This document shows positions 11,901-21,071 of a DNA stretch of 64,000 nt, one piece after another. The position numbers and the translations under genes were made by a program. The stretch's first letter is position 1, and each line of letters begins with the position of its first letter. The notes below the pieces were generated by a model. It saw only the letters and a list, made by a program, of their open reading frames with translations, made no database searches and was not told where the DNA came from. Location of the stretch: contig OX387184.1 of assembly GCA_947561395.2 (NCBI GenBank), forward strand, positions 5,456,001-5,520,000, read 5' to 3'. Source of the DNA: Buxus sempervirens (lineage: Eukaryota; Streptophyta; Magnoliopsida; Buxales; Buxaceae).

Positions 11901-12614
11901 TTCAGAGTTTTTATTTTCAGATAATAAATCAGTAAAAACATTTGACAAAGGCAAAACACTTGTGGGATTTAGAGAACTATAAATAATACAATCAAAAGAT
12001 AACACAGTTCACAAGGAACACAGAAGATAAATGGAATATATTAATAATTACGTAAAATCTGTGCCTTCCGGGAAAATAGCAAGCCATAGGGGATCTCTAG
12101 GATCTGTAAAAGTAGAAAGCATTTGTTGCATGGTTGATTCATCTGCTTCCCACCTCCTCTCCACTGAAATGAATTCCAAAATATGAAAACCCCAGCCAAA
12201 GACAGGTAGCTTCATTAAACTGCTCTTAAGAATATACTTAATATATCCAAGACATCCCTTCCGTAATGCAAGGTCCCACAAGTACATCCAGTCAACCTCA
12301 GTTCTGTGGTTTGCAAGAATCAAAACACGTTCCCTTGATGGAAGAGTTTCTCCTGAGAAAACAACTTTAGTTTTGTTTATCTTCTCAAAAAGAAAAGGCC
12401 ACAAACTTAGCCAAGTGCCAAAAAAAAATGATGTCGCTTTCCTGCTGTAATGTATGCTGAAAATTCGCAGCATGACAGCAACAAAAGGGCCACAGTACAC
12501 TAGCATCATAAATGCTGTTGAAAGTAGCGCCAATAAACATGTCAAACCCCTTAACACCCTGAAGGGTGTTAAAGGACGGTGTTTGACTCCGCTCTTTGAA
12601 GTCCAATCTGCCAT
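2981..12614 (-). CDS. LPAT4: Lysophosphatidic acid acyltransferase, LPAT4/LPAT5-like
   Basis: The enzyme transfers an acyl group from acyl-CoA to the sn-2 position of lysophosphatidic acid, making phosphatidic acid for membrane lipid and triacylglycerol synthesis; plant members of this class sit in the ER membrane. Coding exons on the minus strand are 12614-12052, 11723-11593 and 3423-2981 (563+131+443 nt, 378 residues plus stop). Borders are GT/AG and phases join cleanly. Visible features are an N-terminal hydrophobic segment (about residues 22-48), the acyltransferase motif NHRTEVD (residues 102-108, H-X4-D), the FPEGT motif (181-185) and a C-terminal hydrophobic pair (about 315-355). The length is what is expected of plant LPAT4/5. 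The start is the first in-frame ATG giving MADWTSK. The 8169-bp second intron carries a sense-oriented Ty3/gypsy element. LPAT4 and LPAT5 cannot be told apart by eye. Confidence 0.93.
3588..3612. repeat. (TA)n microsatellite
   Basis: An uninterrupted TA dinucleotide run in the last long intron of the acyltransferase gene. Confidence 0.9.
3702..3887. repeat. Tandem duplication, about 94-bp unit
   Basis: Two adjacent copies start at 3702 and 3796. Both begin GTGG(T/C)TTTCAGGTTTAAATT and contain GATCATGTAAATC and ATAATAGTGACTT. They differ by scattered substitutions. The repeat is intronic with no coding content. Confidence 0.85.
3985..4151. repeat. Left copy of the 167/169-bp direct repeat flanking the Ty3/gypsy element
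   Basis: The stretch from ATCATCTATTAGTGAGATG to GCAAGGATAACT abuts the left LTR. It recurs at 9359-9527 directly abutting the right LTR. The copies differ by two substitutions and one 2-bp indel. It takes the place of the 5-bp target-site duplication that integrase normally leaves. Confidence 0.9.
4152..4409 (-). repeat. 3' LTR of the Ty3/gypsy element
   Basis: On the minus strand it begins TGATAGGCCCCC and ends GGATCTTAACA, so it has TG...CA ends. It is 258 bp and differs from the other LTR by about 8 substitutions over the shared part, plus an absent segment of about 87 bp. The adjacent internal end reads GCAAGGGGTAT, a weak polypurine tract. Confidence 0.92.
4349..4753 (-). pseudogene. 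Integrase C-terminal tail and chromodomain of the Ty3/gypsy element
   Basis: The open frame starts with [12 protein letters not shown]...[10 protein letters not shown], the conserved tail of plant chromovirus integrases. A chromodomain core follows: VLIQWKDM...[11 protein letters not shown]. This domain is thought to direct integration to particular chromatin. The frame runs a short way into the LTR. It is separated by stops and shifts from the catalytic integrase upstream. Confidence 0.85.
4855..5691 (-). pseudogene. Integrase domain of the Ty3/gypsy element
   Basis: Residues from 5691 leftwards show the HHCC zinc-binding domain ([10 protein letters not shown]...CHVCQQ). The DDE core follows, with aspartates in TMDFIEGLP and SDQDKVF and the glutamate in QTDGQSE. 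The frame is broken near 5152 and resumes in another frame (5040-4855) with the C-terminal VVYGRDPP-type region. Integrase joins element cDNA to the host chromosome. This copy cannot make an intact protein. Confidence 0.88.
5749..6522 (-). pseudogene. RNase H domain of the Ty3/gypsy element
   Basis: Two frames separated by a stop near 6142-6150. The first carries the RT thumb/connection and [16 protein letters not shown], with the first catalytic aspartate. The second carries [19 protein letters not shown] and [13 protein letters not shown]. RNase H removes the RNA strand during reverse transcription. Confidence 0.85.
6491..7750 (-). pseudogene. Protease and reverse transcriptase of the Ty3/gypsy element
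   Basis: This is the C-terminal two thirds of a 644-codon open frame (8425-6491). The protease active site reads DYGATHNF (codons at about 7697-7674) where the family has D-S/T-G, so the serine/threonine after the catalytic aspartate is lost. RT motifs follow: [48 protein letters not shown] and the catalytic VFFDDIL. The frame shifts at about 6491-6522 into the RNase H frame. Confidence 0.9.
7890..8952 (-). pseudogene. Gag region of the Ty3/gypsy element
   Basis: Three frames in sequence. 8952-8752 is a coiled-coil-like N-terminus; 8649-8452 has KLDLLVFNG...[11 protein letters not shown], typical of plant chromovirus Gag; the start of the 8425 frame continues Gag through a zinc knuckle [14 protein letters not shown] at about 7948-7907. 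Gag packages element RNA. Frames are separated by stops or shifts near 8752-8649 and 8452-8425. Confidence 0.82.
8989..9010 (-). other. Primer binding site of the Ty3/gypsy element
   Basis: The minus strand reads TGGTATCGGAGCAGTCACGA, three bases after the end of the 5' LTR. The first dozen bases match the complement of the 3' end of plant initiator methionine tRNA (TGGTATCAGAGC) with one change, the usual primer for this class. Confidence 0.8.
9014..9358 (-). repeat. 5' LTR of the Ty3/gypsy element
   Basis: 345 bp with TG...CA ends on the minus strand. Compared with the left LTR it contains an extra segment of about 87 bp (about 9179-9265), which includes a run of 17 C residues (9231-9247). 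The rest differs by about 3%, so the insertion is not very recent. Confidence 0.92.
9359..9527. repeat. Right copy of the 167/169-bp direct repeat flanking the Ty3/gypsy element
   Basis: Begins immediately after the terminal CA of the LTR and repeats 3985-4151 almost exactly. The following bases TGG share TG with the start of the left LTR, leaving 2 bp of microhomology at the junction. Confidence 0.9.
10987..11205. repeat. Tandem duplication, 128-bp spacing, in acyltransferase intron 2
   Basis: Copies start at 10987 and 11115, both with ACAAGCTAAG and later AACTAAACTT/AATTAAACTT and ATGCAA. They have diverged by many substitutions. The rest of the intron between 9530 and 11592 shows no gene or element I recognise. 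Confidence 0.75.
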
Positions 12615-14700
12615 TATATTCCAAGAATGCTTTAATGCCTCCCCTCAACAGCATTCAAAACAATAATGCCACAAAAATTGCCCGATGTCACTTGAAATAG
12701 TCCCAAAAGGATGAATAAACGCTCATTACTTTGCTTGTGAAAAAGAAATGAAGATCATAAAAAGCCACTTGTCATTGATTATTGCCCACATCACAGAATA
12801 CTATCTTGGATTTCAGTATTAACAGGCAGGTGTCAAGACCCAGGAGGAATTGACTGTAGCTTACCCACATTACAACCAAAGCACCGTTGTTCAGAAAATT
12901 AGGCAACAGCAACAGTAAAATAGATGTGAACTTCAATCATGTGTAGAACATGAAAAATCTGGAGAATCCACATTTATCCTGCAAACAGGAGTAAAAATAT
13001 ACTCAGAAATGCCACATCACATATGTTATGCTGATGAGATAGGCCATGGAAGGCCAACATAGAACAACCCTATTTCATCCAAAAAGTAGTGAGAAACAAA
13101 GAATAAAACTAACAAGAAACTACATCTTAAGCAATCATTGAAGCAATATGAGAATACCTGGCTAGTACACAACTAATGTTTGTGCTATTTCCAAAAATCC
13201 TCCGTTGCATAATCTATACTATCTTTTTTTTTTAATTCCTGAATAAAATTTTTGTTCCAAGCAGTCAGAACTGGAAATTCAACCAAGCAAAAGTTGTGGT
13301 TGAAGAATTAAGGCAGAATTCATTTCTGAGAGCAGATGCATCAAAAAGCATATATAATACGTATAAAATATCAAAGCATATATAATACAAATAAATTTTT
13401 ATATATATACCCTACTTTGTCCCCTATCTCAACACTCAAGAAAGAAAGAAGAAGGGCCAGATATGACCCCATCGGTCCTTCCCGTTGAGACGATTTGCAA
13501 CCCCCTATCTCTATTCATCTCTGTTAAGCGAAATCCATGGAACAAGCACGCAACCACCCCTTCCCCTCCCTCCATTTTCCCCTCTCTCAGTCTCTCGCAT
13601 CTTCTAACCTACCTTGCTCTCTCTTCTCTGTCTCCCTCGGTCGAACTACTTTTTTTTCTCCAGATTCAGCATTCTTCCATTTCATCTCCATCTTCCTTCC
13701 TCTCTCCCTTTTCTTCTCACTCGTTGTCTTCTCCCTATGTCTCCCTTTCACAACTCTCTTCTCTCTCTTTCTTTCAAACCTTTTTTACAGGTTCCGCACG
13801 ATGTGTTGTATGCGCCGTGCGGAATTAAGACAGAACAGAGGACATACCATGCAGAATCCGGCAATTTCGACAGCACCAAAGACGTGCCATCGGGTCATAT
13901 TTCGACCTGCACAATGCTACATATTCCCGTGCCGGTCAAAATAAGGGGTTTTCTCTGGCAGGGCGAAATTCTGGCAAAATAGAGTTCCCTGGTTCTAAGT
14001 ATTAGTAAAGCACGCATAGGTAATGCGTCGTTTAACCCATTTACTACTGGGTGTTGACGAAGTGAATGGTGGAATACCTAGCAAAGCAACCCCTCACATG
14101 TTATTTAAAATGCCTAGAACCATAGATACTATCACCAACGGCGGGTTCTCTGTTCCTCGTAGAGCACCGGAAGACTGTTTCCGGCACCGAAATACCCACT
14201 TGGGTTGAAGCAAGATGAAAAAATTAAACGATAAGGAAATTAAATGAATAAAAAAATCGAATATAACAATACGAGCAATCAACATGTAATCGGCAATGAG
14301 AATGATAACGCAATTCGGATCCAGAAATAAACCCTAGAAGTTGACGACGTATGAATAAAAAAAACCATAAATACATGACAAATAAAAAGGTTACCGGTTA
14401 CCTCTGGCTGGCAACGATTCAAAATAGTCGTCAAAACTCGTCGGATGGAAGTTTCGAACGTTCCGTAACGATATCAAAGGATACTTTCATCGAACGTGGT
14501 CTGATCTATTTACAAGTGACGGTGCTATTTGAAACTCGTCTTAAAAAAATTTTAACGAACGAACCCAATCAAAGGCTCTTCCGTCCGACCCAAAAACGAG
14601 GAAAAAGACGTCCCTGTTCTTGCATAAGTCGTTCTCTTGTGGCTCTGGCAATGCCAAACTATCCAATCGAAGAAAATAGATTCTTAAGTGATATTTTTGG
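12615..14700 (-). promoter_or_regulatory. Presumed 5' UTR, leader intron(s) and promoter of the acyltransferase gene
   Basis: No coding exon is visible upstream of the ATG. About 13440-14660 is richer in G+C than its surroundings and has a 250-bp stretch that is CT-rich on the plus strand (13540-13790). On the minus strand, CCAGAG followed by GTAACC near 14400 could be a donor of a non-coding exon, with T-rich sequence after it. Exact transcript start and leader splicing cannot be fixed from sequence. Short open frames on the plus strand in the CT tract look like low-complexity artefacts. Confidence 0.4.
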
Positions 14701-14794
14701 ATATATTCTGGTTGCAACTTTTAAAAACCCTTTAACAAATAATTAAATTTTAAAGAAGCAAATCGTCGCCATGCTTCCTGATTTGCTCCTTGGT

Positions 14795-14916
14795 CATGAG
14801 ATGTTGCCATGTGGAGCATCTCATGCCTAATGTTTTTTCCATGTGGGCCCACTTAAAACATTTACAATATTCAAAAAAAGATTGATCGTGAGATGCTCTA
14901 CACGGTAACATCTCAC
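14795..14916. repeat. Pair of palindromes arranged as an inverted repeat
   Basis: 14795-14825 is CATGAGATG...CATCTCATG, a hairpin with a 9-bp stem. 14888-14916 is GTGAGATG...CATCTCAC, a second hairpin whose reverse complement resembles the first over its whole length. So the two hairpins are also inverted copies of each other, 62 bp apart. It is probably a small foldback or MITE near the acyltransferase promoter. Confidence 0.7.
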
Positions 14917-15001
14917 TGTCACTTCAGGGAACAAAACAAGGAAACATGGCACACGATTTCATTCCAAATTCTAGTAACATTTTATTGATATAAACTCAAT
15001 T

Positions 15002-15272
15002 ATTCCAATAATACCCTTATATAAAGCTGTACAAGTTAATTAAAAGAAGTACAAGTCATCCTATAGTTCTACAAACTACAAACATCTTATAGAGATATAC
15101 AAGTCATCCTGTATCTGTATAAGTCAGTATATTATATTGTACAAGTAGGGTGAAATGACTTGTACAAATCAATTTACCTCTTTATGAATTGACTTTTCAA
15201 TACAGTATAGTGACTTGTACTTTTTCTCAGTTTACTTAAACAATAATAAGGTATAAGGGTATTTTTGGAAAT
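15002..15272. mobile_element. MITE-like element with terminal inverted repeats
   Basis: The left end TTCCAATAATACCCTTATA (from 15003) matches the reverse complement of the right end, TTCCAAAAATACCCTTATA (to about 15271). Inner arms also pair: AAGTACAAGTCA near 15046 against TGACTTGTACTT near 15210. About 270 bp, AT-rich, no coding capacity. The target duplication is unclear. Confidence 0.65.
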
Positions 15273-16551
15273 TTTGGGTTTTGTAAAAGTAAAATATTAC
15301 TATAATTTAATTATCAATAAATGTTTCCTGAATTTTAAAATTTTTTTTAAGTATCACTAAAACATAATTTTCCCAGAATTTAAGCTGCGTGAACAATTCA
15401 AAAGCTGTATATGTAGATAATTCATGTGGATTCTTTTGGCTGTGTTTGGATAGCCAGATTAAGTTGGAAAGTGTTTATACCCTATATGTACAACAAATAA
15501 GAAAAGGGCACGTGGTGCCTATGTGGCTTATTTAGGCCATGGCATCAAAGCACGTAGGCCTTGCACAGTTGGATAGGCCACATCAGCATGCGCACATAAC
15601 CAAAAATACAGTTCGAGCCATGCAAGCCAATGCAACAAAACTACAAATATCAGAAGAGCATGCCATCGGTCGTTCAAGAGTAACCTATTTTAAGATCGTG
15701 GCCGAGTGGTTATCTTTCTAGAACTGAAGACTGAAGACGGCCAACCGCCATGAAGATCGTGCAAGAGTAGTGTGCGCACCCCGATTTCGGGCCGCATGAC
15801 GAGGTGCATGAAGAAGTGATGCTCGCCTCAGGATTGATTTGGAGTCGCCACTGCCTGAGAGGTGCAGGCAGACACAAAATGGGCACCTATCCGGGCCTAA
15901 TTATTCTGGTCTGCGGCTTATTAGAGATCTAAGCAAGTTCTCGGTTACGTCTAGGGAAGCCCGAAGACACCCTAGCCTGCCCCGTCGATTGACAAGTCCC
16001 GTGGGTCTCCTTGGTCTTGAGTCAACTTAATTCTCGCCCTTCCTAGACCAGCATGCACACTTATTTGGTTTGGTGGGGACCGTTGATGGTGTGGGTCCCT
16101 TTTTATTTGATTTTATCTTTTTATTATTTGGTGAAGTGAGTCGGCTACGGGCCCTGTTGGAAGGCCCGTTGGGATCCAAATTGGGCTTAAGTCAAGCCCA
16201 AGGCCCAGTCCGGGTTATTGGGTAACCCTTATTGGATTATGGCTATTTGGTTTAAAGATTTATTTATATTTACAAAGTTAGTGGATTGATGTCTTTTAGG
16301 GCCCAATGGCTTGGATTTGACCCATGGGCAGTTAATCATGTGACCTTTAGTCCATTTATCAAAACGGGCTTTGGTTAGGCCAGTTGGGATGTGGGCCCCA
16401 TTGGAGGGCCCACGAAGCCTTGGTGGGCCCACAGTCTCAAGAATTGGCTTGGAATTACCCAAGAAGCCCAATTGGTCGGGTCAAGTTTAAATGGGTCGGA
16501 TTGGGTCCAACCGGGTCCGAAAAATTAATTTTTTTAGTTATTTACAGGCTT

Positions 16552-16600
16552 GACCGTATTTCAATCACGGTCTGGGCTGAACCGTAATTTTAATACGGTT
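16552..16600. repeat. Two 21-bp palindromes, 28 bp apart
   Basis: 16552-16572 (GACCGTA...CACGGTC) and 16580-16600 (AACCGTA...TACGGTT). Each has the layout arm-7-bp-arm. Start-to-start spacing is exactly 28 bp. They belong to the same family as the array at 17469-17684. Confidence 0.8.
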
Positions 16601-17468
16601 CAAGCCAAACCACGAATTAACTATGGGCACGCCCGGACCGCTCTGTGTATACGATTTTTGCTCAACTTCGCCGTTTTGCTCCGACTTCGATTGAGATCAC
16701 TCCGGTGGGACTCCTGGTTGTTCCGGCAGCTTCAGTGGTGCTTCTAGGCCCTTCGAATTCCTTTGTTGCCTTCAATTGGCCTAAAAGGCCTTATTTTTCT
16801 TCTTCTTTCTCCTTGGGTTCTTTGCTGAAAGATCAACCCCTTGCTAGTCGTTCATAGCCACTTCTTAAGAGGGGAAATGGATGCTTTACAGGGGATACCA
16901 AGGGCTTCAAAAGAATCTCACATTCTCTTTTCCAGAATGGTAATTAAATGGAATTAAACACTCTTTTTAAGACCCTTTTTTGGTGACTTTTTGTCACAAT
17001 TTCATTTCTTTTCCATGATGGTGATCCTTCCTAGATTAAAAATTGTCATCTCACACAATACTCCAAGATAGGTTAGTGACATATAAAAAAGGTTAGTGAG
17101 AAGGAAAGAAAAGTGGAATTAATTTAAAGGAAAAGAACATGCTTACAATGCAATTGTTTACTTTTATTGATTTGGTGATCCTCCAGAAGTTTGGGCAGCG
17201 CTTCCGCGTCCTCCTTATTTTCCGGGGAAGAATTGGGAAGAGCTTGGTTAAGGTGGATGGGTTCAAGACCAAGTTGAAGAGGATTTGGGCATGGTTTTGG
17301 GGTAGTTTAGGAGTATAGAGGATTAAAAAAAGGTTTAGGTTTTGGGATGGTGGAATTTGGGCAAGGTTTTGGGTATGGAGAGCTCCTGGAAGAAGAGGGT
17401 TTCGGCCAGGAAGAAAGGCTTCCTCAAATGAGGGGGGTGGCCTCTCTATTTATAGGCAAAATTTTCGT

Positions 17469-17684
17469 GCCCGTATTTGAAGTACGGGCATGCCTTGCCT
17501 GTACTTTAAGTACGGGCGTGCCTTGCCCGTAATTCAAATACGGGCGAAAAACGCACATTTTCAAATCTCGCAAAATCGCCCGTACGAGGACGCGTGTCCC
17601 GCCGTACAGCGACACGCGTCCCCTTCTAGAAGCTTGCTCGTATTTGAAATACGGGCATACCTCGCCCGTACTTCAAATACGGTC
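17469..17684. repeat. Array of five 21-bp CCGTA/TACGG palindromes on a 28-bp period
   Basis: Units begin at 17469, 17497, 17525, 17636 and 17664. Each follows G-CCGTA-YTT-N-AAR-TACGG-C or a close variant. Spacing is exactly 28 bp within each cluster, with 7-bp spacers such as ATGCCTT and GTGCCTT. The unit at 17664 is nearly the reverse complement of that at 17469. Between the clusters, 17588-17598 and 17611-17621 form a separate perfect 11-bp stem (GGACGCGTGTC / GACACGCGTCC) with a 12-nt loop. Confidence 0.9.
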
Positions 17685-18261
17685 CAGCACGTTTTTAAAA
17701 TGTTGGATTTCAAATGGTTTATTAAATTTGATTTATTTAAAGATTTTTATCCGATTTTTTGATTATTTTATTATAAAAACGAGATTATTTTGTTAAAATA
17801 TTATTAAAAAATAAAGATATTTTTATTAAATGATTATTTTATTTAATTCATTTATTTTGATTTTTGCTGCTGTTTTGCCACATGGGCAGCTTTCTTGAAA
17901 CTTCAACTGCCCATAACTTTTCCGTCCGATGTCCGATTTCAGCAAATTTGGTGTCGTTGGAACTGGCTCGGAACCACCTATCCATTGGGATCAAGTTTGG
18001 CAGCTGAATTGGGGTCGAGCAAAAAGTCAACTTTTGCTTCCCCAAAAGTTTGACCGGCTCATAACTTCCTCATCCGGACCCCGATTTTGGCAAACTCAGT
18101 TGCGTTAGAACCGTGTTGAAATGCTCTTTTCAATGAGAGGAAGTTTGATGGCCAATTCTCTTTGAATTAAAAAATCAATTTTCAGGCCCCTCAAGGTTTG
18201 ACTTTTTAATTGAAATTTTTATTTTCTGCATTTTTGGGGTTGCAAAAATCAGGTGCTAACA

Positions 18262-18540
18262 GCTGCCCCTCTTTGCCGGAGTCACCTTGGGGATGAACGG
18301 CAAAGAAGAAAAGGAACCTTATTTTTGCACCTTGCACTTTGGTCGACATGATCAACGAGCTTAAGTCCTCTTGATTTTCAAAGCAGTGGAAACACGAAAT
18401 GGTTTCCACTAAGTTTTTTGGAGCTTGCTCACCCACACTTCGCGGGTTTCTTGGAGCAACCCTTGATTGGTTTCCCCTTGGATCTCGAAGCTTGCTAACC
18501 CACACTTCGCGAGTTTCTTGGAGCAACCCCTGATTGGCCT
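18262..18540 (+). other. Probable internal fragment of the LARD-like element, with a 67-bp tandem repeat
   Basis: Follows the LTR end directly. Contains two tandem copies of a 67-bp unit (starting 18422 and 18489) with CCCACACTTCGCG and TTTCTTGGAGCAACCC. No open frame resembles Gag or Pol, as expected of a non-autonomous element. Confidence 0.5.
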
Positions 18541-18750
18541 CCAGAACTTTCTTGAATGTATGTTTGGATGCATGTGGAAAATTTATGAAAACTAGTGGAA
18601 AATCCTGGTTGTGCTGTTTGGTTAATCAGAACGAATGGGAAAAGTGTTACATTTTCTTATTTTACCCTTTAATTTTGTCTATATAAAATTGGAAAAAAAA
18701 TACTATAAACACTAACTTCTTTTATGAAAAATATGAATAAACTTAACCTT

Positions 18751-18754
<4 letters not shown>

Positions 18755-18790
<36 letters not shown>
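18755..18790. repeat. (AT)n microsatellite
   Basis: 36-bp AT dinucleotide run, with a shorter one at about 18823-18838. Confidence 0.9.
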
Positions 18791-18793
<3 letters not shown>

Positions 18794-19252
18794 GTTTAAT
18801 ATAAATAATATATTAGTAATTCCATATATATATATATTTATTTTACTTAAAGTTTTTTTGAAAAAAAAGGACACACAACACTTCACCCTTTTTTTTACTT
18901 TGGTTTTTCCCTTTTTAAATGAAGTACACACGACACCTAACTCCTTGTGCGTGTGTGTTTTTTTTACTTAAATAAATATTTAATAAAAGACAAGTTAAAC
19001 ACCAAAGAATGAGGGTTTGAAACAAAAAAAGAACGGGCAAATAAGCAAGAACATAGATCAGTTTTGATTTTCCACCAAAATCCGACCATTTTGGTCGGAA
19101 AATGAAATGGGACAAAACATGCGTTGAAAGTGGTTTGACTGATTTTACTTTCTGTGGGTCCCACGTTTTCTTGTTATCCAAACGCTCATTTTTTGAAGGA
19201 AAAGTTAGCTTTCCGATAAAACTCAGAACAATCCAGCTAACCAAACACAGCC

Positions 19253-20869
19253 TTTGTAAAATTGACCATGGTAGGATAATTAACTCAACATAACAAAATT
19301 GACTATGAATTCACGATAAATTACAAACTCAACTTATCGTGAAGGCGAATTAGTCCACTTCATGGCAAATTTAAATGCCTTTTAGCATCTTTCTTTTTTA
19401 AAACGAAAAATATTCATGTTGCTAATTAAATTATCAAATTGTGAACCATACTCCTAACAATATATTATATTGTTTCCATTTTCTTAATTGTGCAAACATT
19501 TTAATGGTATTTTCCTTTTTCTTTTTAAGTTATGTTATGCAAATTTAATTTCGCTGGTTGGCAATTTATAACAATCCAAATCATAAAACAAGAATAACAA
19601 CCTTGCAAAATTTACATATGAATCTGTGCATGTCCCCAACACTATTCAGTGATATAAAACTCTTGCGATATTGAATAGACCAAATAATTAAAATGCCCTC
19701 TTTTCAACTTAGATATTGACAAAAAAAAAACACAATATCGAAATCATAATTTTAAAGATTTGAACTGATTTCACGCGAAGGGAATGTCCATGAACTGCGA
19801 TATCCTATATTGCCCAATACGTTTCCTCATTAAAAAGGGAAAAATATTGTATTTTATCAATAAACTAGTTTAATAGACTGTGAATATCCATAATTAATAA
19901 ATAGTTGTATATAATATTTACATTTTATCGATGATGACTTTCTTATTTCCCATAGGATTATAATTTGAGAGTATTAATTTGTATGATACATCATGAGATA
20001 CAAAAATAAATATACTATTGCCATTTAATTTAACAACCGGTGCTTATCATTGGGGTTATTTTTTTATAATTTAACAGCCAGTGCTTATCATTAGGATTAC
20101 TTTTAAGGTTTAAATACATGTATAATTAGGGTTTTGCTAATTTATAATTTCTCTATTATACTTTAAATATGGAAATAATAATACAAATTATTATCTTGCA
20201 ATTACTAAACATCCAATATCTCAACCTGTGAAAAAGGGGAAAAAAATTAAGCAAGAGTTAGATAGATAGAAGTGAATATAGATTTTGTGAAATTTTTTTT
20301 TCAGTTATTGATTATAAAATATTTTAGCCATAGCAATTATTTTAATCAATATATCTATATGTTTGAATTATGTACATAATTATTTGAATCGATCAAAATA
20401 TAAAATTAGTGACAAACCATTCATAACAATTGCACTGTACACTAAAGCAAGAAAAACAATATCCAACCGTTTACAATAGTCCTTGCATTGTGCAACTATG
20501 TTTTGTTGTGAAATCACATTTTTCAAGATTTGCAACAAGTAATTATTAAAGTTTTTATTATTAAATCATTTATGTTTGTATTTAATAATTATAATAACAC
20601 ATTTAAAATAATTAAGAAAGAATTGAAGAAAATGTATTAAAATTAAGATTTATACATAAAATAAATTGAAATATATTATATTAAAAATCTATGTATACAC
20701 ACACATATATATATCAGTATATATTTATAGTAATCTATTTGTTTCTTAATATATATTAAATTAAATTTATTGTACTAAAATATATGTTAATTTGTTTGAT
20801 AAATCTAATTTATCTGCATTATTCAAACGAATTCAATTATTTGAATGATTTCAAACCATTCAATTCATT
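19253..20869. other. AT-rich intergenic DNA
   Basis: Very AT-rich, no open frame above noise, no recognisable element. It separates the transposon cluster from the promoter of the PLAA gene. Confidence 0.6.
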
Positions 20870-21071
20870 TTTACGGCCATGGCAATCATCCGACGGCTAC
20901 GACACCTTTATTGGCTTGTCCGTAGAGGACATAAACCCGACGGAGCATCCGAGCGCAGCAATGCTCACGTGCCGGGCACGTGCATGGGCCCTAGCATTAT
21001 GAAACCCGTCCAAACCTCTCCGTCCGTTATTAGAGATTTGAACTCTCCGACCTCATTCTCAGGCGACAGGG
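20870..21071 (+). promoter_or_regulatory. Proximal promoter or 5' leader of PLAA, with paired G-boxes
   Basis: An abrupt shift to balanced base composition occurs directly before the ATG. Two CACGTG G-boxes (20966-20971 and 20977-20982) form a near-perfect 17-bp palindrome CACGTGCCGGGCACGTG. A TGGGCC site-II-type element follows at about 20984-20989. An upstream ATG at 20879 opens a 67-codon frame ending at 21082, overlapping the main start in another frame. If transcription starts upstream of 20879 it could reduce translation. Confidence 0.5.

Larger units (their letters stand above)
15771..18261 (+). mobile_element. LARD-like LTR, about 2.5 kb
   Basis: Starts TGTGCGCACCCCG and ends CAGGTGCTAACA, giving TG...CA ends with a short imperfect inverted pair (TGTGCGCACC / TGTTAGCACC). 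GGAGTCGCCACTGCC lies near the start. That GAGTCGCCAC motif also occurs in the solo LTR at 57395 and is familiar from large non-autonomous plant LTR elements. There is no open frame of note. Sequence immediately right (GCTGCCCCTCTTTG) does not repeat the left flank, so this is probably an LTR with a fragment of internal region rather than a clean solo LTR. Confidence 0.6.
15438..19252. mobile_element. Possible composite DNA transposon with a nested LARD-like LTR
   Basis: Starts GGCTGTGTTTGGATAGC and ends with the reverse complement of GGCTGTGTTTGGTTAGC; the agreement extends to 20 of 23 positions. GGCTGTGTTTGG-type ends are common among plant MITEs. Inside lie the LTR at 15771-18261 and AT-rich sequence. 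No convincing target duplication is visible, and a second GCTGTTTGGTTA motif near 18620 offers an alternative left end for a shorter element of about 0.63 kb. Pairing of the ends is an inference. Confidence 0.4.

Noticed and set aside
12385-12654. 89-codon minus-strand frame overlapping the acyltransferase start
   Set aside because: It is a different frame over the same DNA. The 12614 frame carries the conserved NHRTEVD and FPEGT motifs and joins the next exons in phase.
13463-13982. Three overlapping open frames of 120-135 codons in a CT-rich tract
   Set aside because: All three plus-strand frames are open at once because the tract is low-complexity Ser/Leu/Phe/Pro coding by chance. They lie in the presumed leader region of a minus-strand gene.
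14351-14746. 131-codon plus-strand frame
   Set aside because: No recognisable domain, rich in AT codons, and placed in the probable promoter or leader region of the minus-strand gene. A chance frame is more likely.
15694-15766. tRNA-like start GTGGCCGAGTGGTTA
   Set aside because: It resembles a Ser/Leu tRNA A box, but there is no B box (GGTTCGA-type), no anticodon arm and no cloverleaf within the expected distance.
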